From positions 110,840,654-110,904,653 of the forward strand of contig CM068367.1 of assembly GCA_034769895.1 (NCBI GenBank): 64,000 nucleotides of DNA, read 5' to 3'. Both the position numbers and the translations under genes were made by a program. Origin of the DNA: Magicicada septendecula. Lineage: Eukaryota; Arthropoda; Insecta; Hemiptera; Cicadidae. The first letter of the stretch is position 1; the number at the start of each line of letters is the position of its first letter. This document shows positions 11,937 through 23,380 of this stretch, in pieces. The notes under the pieces are model-generated. The model searched no databases. It had not been told where the DNA came from and was given only the letters and a program-made list of their open reading frames with translations.

Positions 11937-13641
11937 TCATTGTTTGTGTTATTATTGACCGAGGCATCGTTCGGGAAACTCTGGTTTGTCTCCTGACGTT
12001 CTGTACCCTGGTTGATGTTTAACGCCCTGTTCTGTTGTCTGCCAAGATCTTCCAGGCTGGTACTTCGTCTTTCCTGTTCGTATCTTGGGCCGTCTCGTTC
12101 CGCACTCCTCCATCTTCGGTCGGCGCCGTGGAAGCTGCTCCTCCTCGGTTGATAATATCTCCTGGGTCCGCGATCTTCTGCTCTTATAAAATTTACCCTA
12201 GGGCGCGACACTCGGTTATTACTATTGCTATTATTGTTATTATTAAAATTGTTATTATAGTAATTTCGGTTAGGTGGGTAAGGTCTGTCACCATTATTGT
12301 TGGGATATGGATTTCTCTGACTGTATGGGACATTATTATTTTGTTGATAAAAATTGTTTCTATTGTTTGGGTAGGGGTTGTTATTCCTAACGCCGTTAAA
12401 ATTACTGTTAAACTGGTTATTACGCGGCGGGTTGTTATGGCCGTCGTAATTACTGGGCTGGTTCCGGTTACTTGCATGGTTATTGCCGTTATTGGGGTAG
12501 GTAGTCGGCCTTGCTTCTGGTCTCTCATTTCTCTTTCTGCTCTGCCGATAATACTCTTCGTTCTCGTATCCCTCCAATAACTCGGTCATTCCCTGGATCG
12601 TCTTGATCTGACTACCTCTCCGGGCCCTGATAATGTCCTCATCATAGTGATAAGATATCTTATTCACTAAACATTCTTCTGGGATTGCTGGCTCAAGGTG
12701 TTTTGCCATACACACCTTCCCCAAGAAATATGCCGTCATACTGCTACCTAATTGTGACCTGTATCTTCCATTACAAATATTGTCACGTATCAAGTTCTGG
12801 GTGGTCTCAGACCAGTATTTTGTCTTAAACATTTTCCGGAACTGTTGGTAGTCGGAAATTTCACTCCGGTTGGCCATCCACCAATTATCTGTTATGTCTC
12901 GGAAAGACTCGTCGAATATCTCCCTGCTATGGCTCCATTGGGTAATTTTATGCTTGGTCAAATATTCTTCTACCCTAGCTAGGAACTCCATCGGCTTGCG
13001 TTTGTATTGCCGGAAGTTGAGCCACTCTCGGCTTTCGTTGACGGGCAATCCGGTGAAATGAGTCGGTCTGTTTCTAATCGCTTCCATCTCCTCTCGGCTT
13101 TGTCGCACCTGACCGGTGATATTGGCCATGGTCTCTTGTATATCATTACATCGTTCTGTGACCTGGTTGCGTACTTTCCCGAATTCTTCTTGATTTTCCT
13201 TTCTCTGTTCTTCTACCTTCCTACGACTATGTTCTTCGATATTCGTGAACTTGATGTTCACCACTTCTTTAAACTCATTCACCTCCTTTTCGGTCTGGTT
13301 GCATTTTCCATCAATCTCTCGAATCTGTCGATTGACCATTATATTTTCTTCTTCCATCTTCTTATTCATCGCTTTCTTGTTAACATTGATTTCCTTATTC
13401 AGTTCTTCTCGCAACAATTCCATTCTTTCGTCCAGTTTGTCCAGATTTTCCTGATTGACTTCTCTTAATTCTTCTCTCAAAATTTGATTGTCCTCTCTCA
13501 ATTCTTCTAATTTCTCCCCCATCTTCTCTTCCAACTTCTTGTTATCTTCCTTCAACTCTTCCTTCAATTGTCGGTTGTTCTTCTCTATCTTCTTCCTGGT
13601 TTCATCGATTTTCTGATTAGTATTTTCAATTTTATTAATCA
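11906..13641 (-). CDS. gag: Gag of element B, C-terminal frame (coiled coil, capsid-like region, Asn-rich tail)
   Basis: About 578 codons, in the -1 frame relative to the upstream gag ORF. The first ~180 residues are a highly charged coiled coil continuing the upstream repeats (MGEKLEELREDNQ-type units). Next comes a Trp/Tyr-rich globular region (about 190-370) beginning RPTHFTGLPVNESREWLNFR, which resembles the retrotransposon Gag/capsid domain in position and composition. The last ~200 residues are Asn-, Arg-, Pro-rich (many NN runs and RNNNPY-like segments). There is no CCHC zinc knuckle; the basic Asn/Arg tail may replace it in RNA binding (inference). It ends five codons after the TTTAAAC site. 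The frame starts at a TTG, not an ATG, so it is a continuation rather than a separate gene. Confidence 0.8.
11921..11927 (-). promoter_or_regulatory. -1 ribosomal frameshift heptamer TTTAAAC at the gag-pol junction
   Basis: Read in the gag frame the minus strand is T-TTA-AAC, five sense codons (GAG AGG AGG CAG and the AAC itself) before the gag stop TAA at 11908-11906. A -1 slip gives TTT-AAA and enters the pol frame. The pol frame is closed by TGA only three codons upstream (ACA AAA TAC precede the site), so the two frames overlap in a window of about 30 nt that contains this heptamer. It fits the X-XXY-YYZ rule exactly. Confidence 0.85.
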
Positions 13642-14274
13642 ATTCTTCTTTAGTCGCTTGAATTCTTCCTTAAACGATTGGTTGTCTTCCTTCAATTCTT
13701 CGATGTTCTTGTTCATCCCTGTCAACTCTTCTTTTGTGGATTGATTATTCTTCTTCAATTCTTCTAACTTTTCTCCCATCCTGTCTTCCATCTTCTTACT
13801 GTTTTCTTCCATCTTCTTCGTCAGGGACTGGTTGTCTTCCTTCAATTCTTCTAACTTCTTCCCCATCTCTTCTTCCATCTTCTTGCTGTTTTCTTCTATC
13901 TTCTCTTCCATCCTCTTGTTTGTGCTTTCGATTTTATTTCCCAAATCTTCCTTTAATTCCTTACTCAAGTCTTCCTTCGTAGATTTGATGTTTTTATTGA
14001 TTTCTTTATTCATTTCCATCATCATTCTCATCACCGCTTGCATACTTCCATCCTCCGTTCGTGTCGGTTTTTCCAATGGTTCCTTCTGGACATTGACTTC
14101 CCCCGTCTGTGTGGGTGTCTCCGGTTGTTCCTCTTGTTGTTCAGTTTGTTTGGACAACACCGATTGTAATACTTCTTCCACCTCTACTGGCGTTGCCTCT
14201 TTGTTGTCCATATCGTTTTCTATTTCTTTTTCGGCCTCCGCCGCCCGTTTCTTAGATGTCGCACGTCGTTGCAT
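13639..14274 (-). CDS. gag: Gag of element B, N-terminal frame (coiled-coil repeats)
   Basis: I chose the ATG at 14274 (MQRRATSKKRAAEAEKE); the frame is open further up only through a TTG. About 211 codons. A short Gln/Glu/Thr-rich segment is followed by repeated charged units such as MEEKIEENSKKMEEEMGKKL and LKEDNQS..., a long predicted coiled coil. It ends in TGA at 13641-13639. The reading continues in the -1 frame, where a similar TKEEL unit is found. The overlap window (about 30 nt) has no canonical slippery heptamer, so I favour a 1-nt indel mutation over programmed shifting. The PBS lies ~95 nt upstream. Confidence 0.75.
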   Translation of the reverse strand: MQRRATSKKRAAEAEKEIENDMDNKEATPVEVEEVLQSVLSKQTEQQEEQPETPTQTGEVNVQKEPLEKPTRTEDGSMQAVMRMMMEMNKEINKNIKSTKEDLSKELKEDLGNKIESTNKRMEEKIEENSKKMEEEMGKKLEELKEDNQSLTKKMEENSKKMEDRMGEKLEELKKNNQSTKEELTGMNKNIEELKEDNQSFKEEFKRLKKN

Positions 14275-14366
14275 TTTCCCTTGAAATTCTCTGGCTTTGT
14301 AGCTGTTGCCTAGCTCCAACTAGTGATTGGGCAGAATTTATTGGCCTTCCAATCGCTAATTAAAGC

Positions 14367-14384
14367 CCCTAAAGTTGTGCGCCA
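14367..14384 (-). promoter_or_regulatory. primer-binding site of element B
   Basis: The minus strand reads TGGCGCACAACTTTAGGG, beginning with TGG (complement of tRNA CCA) three bases inside the 5' LTR end. It is partly similar to a tRNA-Lys-type PBS, but the tRNA cannot be fixed without a tRNA set from the host. Confidence 0.65.
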
Positions 14385-14387
14385 ATT

Positions 14388-17300
14388 TGTAATAATATAA
14401 TAAATAAATAAGTATTTGAAGTGTTGATGATATGCTATTGTGGAGTATGTGACTCCGATGTAATCAAGCCCCGCTCTTTGTAATAAATTAATAAATAAGT
14501 TGTAAGTTGTAATGTGTTTAATTGGTGTGTATTTGGTGTGGCTCTCGACGTCTTACTGGCCTGAAACACTTCCTTAAGTTTCCCAGCTGGTCGAGTCCCA
14601 ATGGTAGCAAGACCGGTCGAGTAGCGTAAAGTTGATGAAGGAATATATATGTTCAGCTTCGCCGAAAGTTTCAAAACAAAATTTATTGTTTTGAAGGAAA
14701 TTTAAAAAAAATTATGTTTATAAAAAAATAATTAAAAAAATTTTTTTTTTAATTTTATTAATTAATTAATTAGGATCAATTAATTAATATAGGGCTGTGA
14801 AGTTTTAAACAGTGTAATGCTCTTCTGAAAATTTTTATTAAAGTTTTAGTATATTTTAAATAAGCTACCACCACTCATAAGACTGTCTTCAAACCAATCG
14901 ATACTTGTTTACCTTTTTATTTTTTAGGTTATCTTCACTAACGGGTGGTAAAGTCCTTGTAGATTATCAATTAGAATTATATTATTGGTAATTAGTATTA
15001 TTGAAGAAATAAAGAACTAATAAGTAATGAAAAGTATTAATGTTTTATTAATTAATAGCAATATTGACTCTTATCGATTAGTATCGATTCTCAGGATATC
15101 GAAAAAAGTTACAAGTATATGATATAAAAATTAAATAGGGTTCTTAAAACAGCCAGTTATTATCAAAGTCAGAGAAATCGGGCTAATATTTAAAAAGTAT
15201 AACGTTACAATCAAATTAATAGTTATTAATAAACACAGACATTGAATAGTAAATTGTAAATATAATAATTGTTTTCACCAAACAGCTGAGTTGAACTAAG
15301 AGGAGGCACTGGGATCGTCAAAGCAAATGGCCGCCGTCAAGTTGATCAAAATGTTGCTCGTTCCTGCAGTGTTCCAAATAATGTATTTTCTGGCAATATT
15401 CCTGTTCTTGCGTCTGCAAATCTCTTGTTAAATGTTGTGTAGTGATTGGTGTACTGTTTCTGAGTTGTATTTAGTGTATCCGTATAATTATTAGTTCAAA
15501 CACTTTCCCCGATTCCGTCACTAATTTGGGTTAATGTATTATACAGTTTTCTAGTGTTTTGTGGTGTTTTTCGGAGTAGATATGTATTGTTCTGTGTTAT
15601 GGAGTGTTTCTTGATTGTTTCTGTTATAATATGATAGTTTTTAGAAGTATTTTACAAATCACTCGCGATTTCACAATAACGTACTATGCATTCGCTTTGT
15701 ATGACGATTATAGGTTAGGTTATGCACGTTACCAAACGTATGTCATGTTAACCGTTCAGATACCAATAATTAACTAACTGTTTCCTTCAGTTTCAATTAA
15801 ACTCTTAGCCCATATAATATTATCCTTAACATTGTTCAAAGATATTTTCACATCCTGTGTACACTTTACTATTTCACTATATAAATACCTATACTTGGGT
15901 TATTTGTCAATTTTATTCACTAGATGTGATTTAAATTAATCTTTCAGTTCATTCAGCTTATTTTCAGATTAAATAATGCCATTTTATAGTGTTTTCTGTC
16001 CAAAAAATAGTAATTTCACTTTCAGTTTGGTATACTCTGAAAAGTCAAAACATCAAAATTTACTTCCTGTCATTATATAAATTCAGCCATTTTATCAGTT
16101 ATATTTAATATTAATAATCCTATATTGTATTAAAGGGTTCATATTCTCTTATTTTCTGGTAATTAATTGAATTAGTTGTATTCTGAAACATTATTCTGGA
16201 ATATACGACTCCCATGTCCAAATTTCTGAGTTTAGTCATTCTCATTTTTATTTATAATTCTGAATATAATTTATTAAAATCTCTCTAAATGGTATGTGCA
16301 ATTATATGGCATGATCTCAAGTTTATTTTGTCTAAACCCCTTTTGTTTATTTGCATTTAATTGAGCAATTTCTCTGTTTTGATGAAGTTTGGTTTCCATT
16401 CTTTTGGCCTATGATTTTTTAACAATTTTTCTTACAAAATATTTTACAAACAATATATGATGTGTGATACCCTCTCTGACTTTTACATATAGTATTATAA
16501 ATTAAACATGTTTTCAAATTACACAAAAACAATTAGTATTGGTTACAATACAAATAATAGTTAAACAAAATAAAGAATATTTTTTTGAATAAATGGTTGT
16601 CTTCAAGTCAGACATTTTGCAACAAAATCCTTATTTCTAAACATGGAAATATGGCTTACAGAAAAGGTTTTTTACTAACTAACATCTTAATTACTCTCTA
16701 CTATTTACAAGCAGTAACTATTTTTATAGTTCTGATGTTAGTTGTATCAGACCCAAACAAATGTCCTTATATCTAAAACATTTTTAAACATTCTTATACT
16801 ATATACATAAAAACCTTATATTTATATTCTTATTTCTAACTATTATTATAAGTAGGTTTCTACAGTTTTTATACCGTCTTTTTTACATTGTCTTTGGGTA
16901 ATTGCACCCTGTCATTAACAAATAAATAGTATTAACCGTTCAAAAAGCACTATGACATCTGTTTTTCTTTTTTCATGTAAAACAAAAATGTTATTTTAAA
17001 CAGATTCATGTCTTATGAACAACATATTGTCACAGTACACATTTTAAGTCATTGAAAAATGCATATTTCATTGCATCCAATGTTTGTGATTGCCAAGAAT
17101 GAAACACAAGGTTCATTTTTTATAATACCCAAAACTATCACTGGTTCACTTTGCACTTATATATTATGTTAATGCTAAATGGTCGTATAGTCTTATCAAC
17201 ATAATAAATTGGTTAGCGTTTTTTCAATGGAGATTTGTTCCATGGGTACTATATTATTGTTTCATCTTAGTTCACAGGAAACTTTTACTTTATACACTCC

Positions 17301-17757
17301 TCTCTCTTAAATGTATATACATGTGGTTTTTATTTCGTTATACTTTTGTTTTTAGATATTTATTTTGGGGATATAGGGATTTGGGTGTCTTTTATAAGAG
17401 CATGACATCTTCTTCAGGATGCTGCCTTCTTCTTCTTTCATCAGTCTTCTTTTCTTCTGCCTTCTGGGACTGGTATCTTCTCCATCTTCTTCTTGATGCC
17501 ATCAGGTTTCTTGGGATCTTCTCCATCTTCTTCTATATTTCAGAAATACACCACCTGTATTGGTTGATCTTGGCTTATTCTAGGGTTTCTATTCTATTTA
17601 TTCTCCCTCGTTGTGGGTTTGGTCATATTCTGTACTGCTTTGTTATTTACTATTTTACCTTCCTGGGTTATACCTTGAACACCTTTGGTTATGAGACTGG
17701 TCTTGGATGACTCATCACTAGTAACTCCTTTTATTTGAACTTGTATTTTCTTTATAA
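14388..17757 (-). repeat. 5' LTR of element B, part 1 (split by element A)
   Basis: Matches 53-3421 almost base for base (two small indels noted near 16855-16998). Similarity breaks at 17757, where element A begins. The last four bases ATAA (17754-17757) are the A target-site duplication. Confidence 0.93.
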
Positions 17758-20647
17758 TATAACAAATAGAGATATAGTGGGTGTTGTAAATGTAAAAGTG
17801 TTGTAATCTGTCGGGCGTTACCTCCGCGCACTTTTGTTACTTACTCTGTTGACTGGATCCTCTGCAGTGATGTAGTCCTGTAACACAACTTAAAACTATG
17901 CTTTTTGTGGGCGCCACTTGGAAACGTTTGTTCCAAGAAAAAATTAAATGTGATTGATAAAATTTTTAAATCTACAAAAAAATTTAAACAAGTCAGTTTA
18001 GCTTTGAAAATCAGTTAAGTTTAATGGTTCTTTAAAAACAACAAACAAATCGTCTGAAGGACTATCATTCATAAAAATTATAAAATTGCAGAGAAAAAAT
18101 TTACAAGTTATTATTATTGACAATTTTTTTATATGTCCAATCAAGTATCGGCTAGTATTTCAGATTCTGACTCAGTTGACAAGCATGAGTTTAATATATG
18201 AAAAAACTTTAATCTCAGGACGTGACTCCTTTGAACTACCAAGACATATCAATTAGATGCCTTACAAGAAAAAACTAAGTGATTTGAAGGTGTATGTGTG
18301 GCGTGTAAAGTACAACTGTGTGATAATTGTAACCAGGTAACAAAGGATTTTAATTTTGGTAACTCACGTTCCAATGGTCGTTTATTCTCTCACTGGACAC
18401 TTCCTTCGGGTAGTTTCTCGATCTCGCCTCTTCGGGTGTACACTGAATCTATTTAAAGTCAATTTTTTCGATCGTTACTTTTTCCGCACTTTTTGTCAAA
18501 ACGTTTGGCAGTAAAATCTCGTTCAAACGCCGCCACTACGAATCATCTGTTTAGCGTTGATTCAGAAATCTGCCACCGCAGCGCTGATCCCCATGCAGTT
18601 TTGAGGAAGGCTCAGTGTATTGTTTTGTTTACGTTCGGGGGAATTATTTGTCACGTTAGTCAGTCAATGCGAACACAGCAGAATTCGTTCTCTATTAAAT
18701 GTTGGGACCCTCCTGGGCCGTCGACGTTCTGGCTGCGTGCTTTCTATTAGAATTTGCCGTATCGCTGCTCTATTTCAGCGATATTTTTTGGCGACTCTCG
18801 TTGAGGTTAAGTCAGTCGGGTATGTCTATGTACGGGAAAAGCCTTCCTGCCGTGTCTTGTCGATTTTTCGCCTCTCGGTTTCGCCTTAGCTGCGTTGATC
18901 AGTGTTGTGTGAGATGCATCAATTCTGGAGTTCAATCTTCAAGTGTTTTTCGTTCGAATTTTGTCTCGCTTTTATACTAAATCGGGATGACTGTTTTCGT
19001 CGACTTCCGGTATATTTGTGTAAAATTCTTTCTAGATTGTTCGAGAATAAACGAAATGGAATGTCATAGAACAATTTTCACTTCCGTAGAAGCTTTTAGA
19101 ACGAATTTCTTATTCTTCATACAATGGATATTTCAAAATTTACACTGGTATTTATCAAACAGTTTCACATTAGTACTTACAATTTGTATGCCATTAATGT
19201 ATTTAAATTCCTTGTTTTTAACTGAATCTAGCGATACTAAATATGATTGGTATCTAATTAACTTAAGTCTAAAAAACATTACAATATACCACCCTCACCT
19301 TGAGTTGTAGTCATTAAAAACTCAATATTTATAATAAAAATTGTTGTGGAGTTATAAAGTTCCCTTCACAAGCTGGACATCTACTACTACTACTCTCCTA
19401 CAACAAAATAAACAAATTTGAACATCAATAAAACACAAATAAATACAATTTTATATGGCCTCTGCTCATGGCCTAGGTTCTTGTCAGTTTTCTAATACAA
19501 TGATTAGTCTTTTTCCTTAATATATGTGTTATTTCACCACTATACACACAGTGTTTATTATTTTGTCTATCTTTTGTGATACCTGGTTACTTTGTACATA
19601 TTTTATATTTATCACAAGATGACATAGCATCATTGATTGTCTTGAGATGTAATTTTTTTATGGTGTGACAAATCTCACTCTAATTAGTTAAATTCTTTTA
19701 GAATTGACTTTACTTTCAACTGAGTTTATTTCTTATTAAGGTATTCTGATGTATTGTACCTTTCTATCTTATTTTTGTTAGTATTATGTAAGTATTTTGC
19801 CAGATATGATTATTTTTGTACTGAATAGTTGGCTTCAGCCATACATGGTATAAGTAAATATTTTGCTGACTTGACTATTACAATGTTAAAGTTGGTCAGG
19901 TATATTAGTATAGTTGCTTTATATCACATTACAGCTTTCTAATACAGTTTGGTTGCGTTTTGGCAACAATAAATTCATAAATTATACAATATTAGATGCC
20001 TATTACATGTTTTTAGTTAACACTGTTTTTGGCTATTTTGGCTGCTTTTTATTCATTTGACAGCTTCCTTTATTTAAGATAAATTGTTCACTATTGTCTG
20101 CTTGACAATTACATATAGTTTTTATTTAAATCTGATAATAATTAATTTTTTCATGAAATCTTGGTGTATGGTCTCAAATCCAACACATTAATATTTTTTT
20201 TTTTTTTGTCATAACAAATATATCATTTTTATTCTAACTTAAACTCTTTCTAATAATGTATTTAAGTCATTTAATACATTTATTTTATTTACATCACATA
20301 ATATAATGATGGATCTTGTCCATTTATTCACAAAAAATAGTTTTTAATACTCTATTCATAGTTATAAAACTTAATAATTATTGACTTTATTCTGGTGGAT
20401 TCTGACATTATTTCTCTCTCTTATAGTGTCTTATGGTTTTTTCACTCTTATTCACTTTAATAATATATATGGGGTTTTGTCTTAGTCATAGTTTGGTCGT
20501 TTTTTTCAAGTTGATAGAAATAATTATTATACAAAATTACACAATTTTTTGGGACTACTTGGGTTCGATACTGTTCACTTCACTTTCCTCCTATGCTAAC
20601 TTACTATATAAATGATTTCTTTTTATGGAACGTTCTGTGACGCTACA
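17758..20647 (-). repeat. 3' LTR of element A
   Basis: Near-identical to 23381-26282; its first ~50 bp are more diverged. A 107-codon ORF on the plus strand (18987-19310), antisense to the element, is intact in all three family members, as are overlapping shorter ones at 18493-18980. The 18480-19000 part is GC-richer than the rest and contains the minus-strand TATA box (18969-18976). Confidence 0.92.
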
Positions 20648-21984
20648 TATGCCTTACCGTTAAAGTTGATAATTTTGGAAAAACATATCTTTGGTTTTGA
20701 TGAAATTATCATCTCTATAATAACCCTTTATTAGCTTCTTTATATCTCATTCTTTTATCTTATAATTAAATTCCTGTACTACTCTTTAATATATTAATCC
20801 AACTCAATATTCCTAGTTCGTTCTTTGTCGTATCACCTATTCCTTTCCTTTTTACCTTGATGTTTTATAATTAATCTTTGATATAAATCCCTATCAATTC
20901 CCTAACTTACATAGAGGGTTGGGAGTCAGAGTGGCTCGCTATGGCATACATTCTCTGTCCCTTCCTGTCTATCACTACTGAAATCAGAGGCAACACATCC
21001 CTGTTCAGAAAATAATAATTGCACCTTTGCAACAAATAATAATAATAATAATAAAAAAAAAATACAATATTCAAAGATCATAGGCTCCTACACATAAATT
21101 CCCTTTCTTAAACTCTTCTGATTAATTCACAATTATATTAATATATCGTTCTCCGCAGGTTAAAATTATCGTTTAAAATCATTCAATGTTAATAGCTATA
21201 TTCATATTCATCATTACCTCCTTATGTCACACACTGTTTTCCTTTTTTTTTTTTTTCATTTATCATTTCCATTTAGTATCAAATATATGACAGTATTTCT
21301 CCTTCCTTTCTCCTTTACTAAGTGTCCATCTAGTAATATTTATTTATTACAATCTCTCTCCTTCTCTAAGTACGGGTAAGCTGGTAAATATACGTTGACA
21401 TGGCTATTGGAAATAAATCTATATTTTATATATATATATATATCTTTATGCCTTTGGTGTAAGGTGTCCTTCTCGTAATATTTATTAATAATAATCATTA
21501 TACAATAATATTTATATTTATTTAAAAAAATCTCTATCTCCTTTCTAATTATGGCTAAGTTAAAAAATTCACGTTGACATGTTTAGTCAAGGTACCTTCT
21601 CTATGATGCTGTATTTGACTTGGGTCTTTGGTCATGGTACTTGGTTACTGATTGAGTATTCGACTTGTGATTTTTTTTAATCATGGTACTTTTTTAATGA
21701 AGTCTGGTTATACGTTCCTTTTACCTTGTTCCTGATTGTGTCAGTTACCTCGTAGGTATTGTTTTCATGTTTGATAATATTTGGGTTATATTTGTCAGTT
21801 TGGGTTAATTACGTTGATTATTTCAACCCCTTTTGGTTGTGTTCCTTATATTATGTCCTTATTTATTATTCCCATTCCTTTTTAATTCCTTCTCTTTTCA
21901 ATATTCGACCTTCGATGTTTATCACCTCTACTCCTTCAAATGCCTGGTCTATGACATTTATTCTGGACGATTGGTTTCATGGCC
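20648..21984 (-). other. 3' internal non-coding region of element A
   Basis: AT-rich and without ORFs of note until 21759 (plus-strand ORFs there are shadows of the minus-strand CDS). It contains two diverged copies of a ~180-bp unit carrying 'TCTCT..CCTTTCT..GGCTAAG..ACGTTGACATG' (around 21350-21405 and 21530-21585) and a degenerate 'ATGGTACTT' repeat (21640-21690). 20860-21020 resembles B 3780-3960. A purine-leaning stretch beside the LTR (minus strand GGTAAGGCATA) is a weak PPT. Confidence 0.55.
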
Positions 21985-23313
21985 TTACCATCTCATCACA
22001 TGTTTGGGCCATAATTTTTCTGCATAGCGGAATTCCTCCTCTCTCTCACTTTCATTTTGGGTATCATTATCTGGTTCTCGGCCAGTTTCTGCCAATACAT
22101 GGTTTACATAAAATACTCGGGGTTTTTCGTCATTATTTACCTGGTTATGCTGTAATGAAAAACCCGGATTTTCGTGAACTGTTCGGGGTCTTTCGTCATT
22201 ACTTACCTGGGGCCTATTCTCTTGATTCCTTTTCTTTCTTATTTCTCTTATTGCCTGAGCGTATTTTTCTATAAGCTGGCCCATTCGTTCCTCATAATTT
22301 TCCTTCTTTTTGGAATGTATCTTTTTTCTAGGCACGCTTACCTTAAAAGTATTTTGGCCTATGATTTTCTTTGTAATACACTCTTTCTTTTTGTCCCTTT
22401 TCATTAAATTCTGTTTATATTCTTTCATATAACTCCTTTCTCTGTGGTCAGTGACCGGGGGGTTAAGTACATTAATTAATCCGCTTTGAGTCATTTCTCC
22501 TATTTCCTTTGTATACTCCCTGTTTGTTTTTCTCGGTCTGTCCAATCTATTAGCTATGTTTTGTTTCGTTTCTACTGTTTTTTTTTCTATGGTTTCAGGA
22601 CCGGTATTATTTTCTGGAAGACAACGAAATAGAAACTGTAATCCTTCTACCTGTTCCTCCATTACCTCGACCTCCCTGTCATTGTCAGTTTTACTCTCCT
22701 CGATCTTTTCGTCTACTGTTTTGTAATTTGTATTATTATTTTTCGTTTCTGGAAGATGACGAAATAGAATCTGTAATCCTTCTACCTGTTCCTCCATTAC
22801 CTCGACCTCCCTGTCATTGTCAGTTTTACTCTCCTCGATCTTTTCGTCTACTGTTTTGTAATATTTATTATTTTCTGTAATGGACTCTACCCATTTTTGA
22901 GTTTCCTCCCGAAGTTTCTGCATTTGTTTTTCTCTCTCTTTCCGTCTATTCTCTCTCCTTCTTTCATCCTCCTCTCTCTCTTTCTGTCTCCTTCTTTCAT
23001 TTTCCTCTCTCTCTTTCTGTCTCCTTCTTTCATTTTCCTCTCTCTCTTTCTGTCTCCTTCTTTCATTCTCTTCTCTCTCTATCTGTCTTTGTTTTTTATT
23101 TTCCTCTCTAAATTTCCGGTTACTTTCTTCCATTCTTTGGAGCATTCGCTTATTATTTTTTTTAGTATTTTCGTTCATATCCTCCATCATTTCATGGAGC
23201 ATCTTCATTAATATATTCACGTCAACACTCCCTGTTATTTTTAATAGTTCGGGTTTTTTCGTTTGTTCTCCCATTTGTATGGGTCTTTCTCCTTTTCCTT
23301 TTGTTTGCGACAT
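21985..23313 (-). CDS. Coiled-coil, repeat-rich ORF of element A (Gag-like position, no recognised domain)
   Basis: 442 codons with an ATG at 23313, ~47 nt downstream of the PBS. This is the gag position, but I see no capsid motif, zinc knuckle or enzyme. After a short N-terminus (MSQTKGKGERPIQM), residues ~45-145 are a highly charged helix with an 11-residue unit EREENERRRQK repeated about four times. Residues ~150-240 contain a ~50-residue duplication (TVDEKIEESKTDNDREVEV... twice; DNA 22620-22715 and 22740-22855). A basic section (RDKKKECITKKIIG, VPRKKIHSKKKENY) follows, then an Asn/Glu-rich tail with a degenerate NDE/NNDEKPR repeat. It may act as a nucleic-acid-binding or particle-associated protein, but its function is unknown. 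The frame is intact in this copy. Confidence 0.75.
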   Translation of the reverse strand: MSQTKGKGERPIQMGEQTKKPELLKITGSVDVNILMKMLHEMMEDMNENTKKNNKRMLQRMEESNRKFREENKKQRQIEREENERRRQKEREENERRRQKEREENERRRQKEREEDERRRENRRKEREKQMQKLREETQKWVESITENNKYYKTVDEKIEESKTDNDREVEVMEEQVEGLQILFRHLPETKNNNTNYKTVDEKIEESKTDNDREVEVMEEQVEGLQFLFRCLPENNTGPETIEKKTVETKQNIANRLDRPRKTNREYTKEIGEMTQSGLINVLNPPVTDHRERSYMKEYKQNLMKRDKKKECITKKIIGQNTFKVSVPRKKIHSKKKENYEERMGQLIEKYAQAIREIRKKRNQENRPQVSNDERPRTVHENPGFSLQHNQVNNDEKPRVFYVNHVLAETGREPDNDTQNESEREEEFRYAEKLWPKHVMRW

Positions 23314-23359
23314 TTTAATATGTCGGTAGTTGCCGGGCTTGTTCCGTCTTTTTCAAGCC

Positions 23360-23377
23360 TCACAAGTTGGGCTGCCA
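23360..23377 (-). promoter_or_regulatory. primer-binding site of element A
   Basis: The minus strand reads TGGCAGCCCAACTTGTGA, three bases inside the 5' LTR (LTR-AAT-TGG), the same layout as B (LTR-AAT-TGGCGC). The tRNA is not assigned. Confidence 0.6.
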
Positions 23378-23380
23378 ATT

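Noticed and set aside
12035..12580. 181-codon plus-strand ORF and other long plus-strand ORFs opposite gag (13007-13468, 13832-14284)
   Set aside because: They are antisense shadows of the repetitive gag coding sequence, with hydrophobic or Ser/Phe-rich products explained by the complement of Glu/Lys/Asn codons.
3562..14387. Env-like gene in element B
   Set aside because: No ORF of suitable length, signal peptide or transmembrane pattern lies between pol and the 3' LTR; the space is occupied by a tandem array, the solo LTR and AT-rich spacer.
21759..22407. Plus-strand ORFs of 171, 64 and 77 codons
   Set aside because: They overlap the minus-strand CDS of element A and its 3' flank; no recognised motif, hydrophobic composition expected of an antisense reading.
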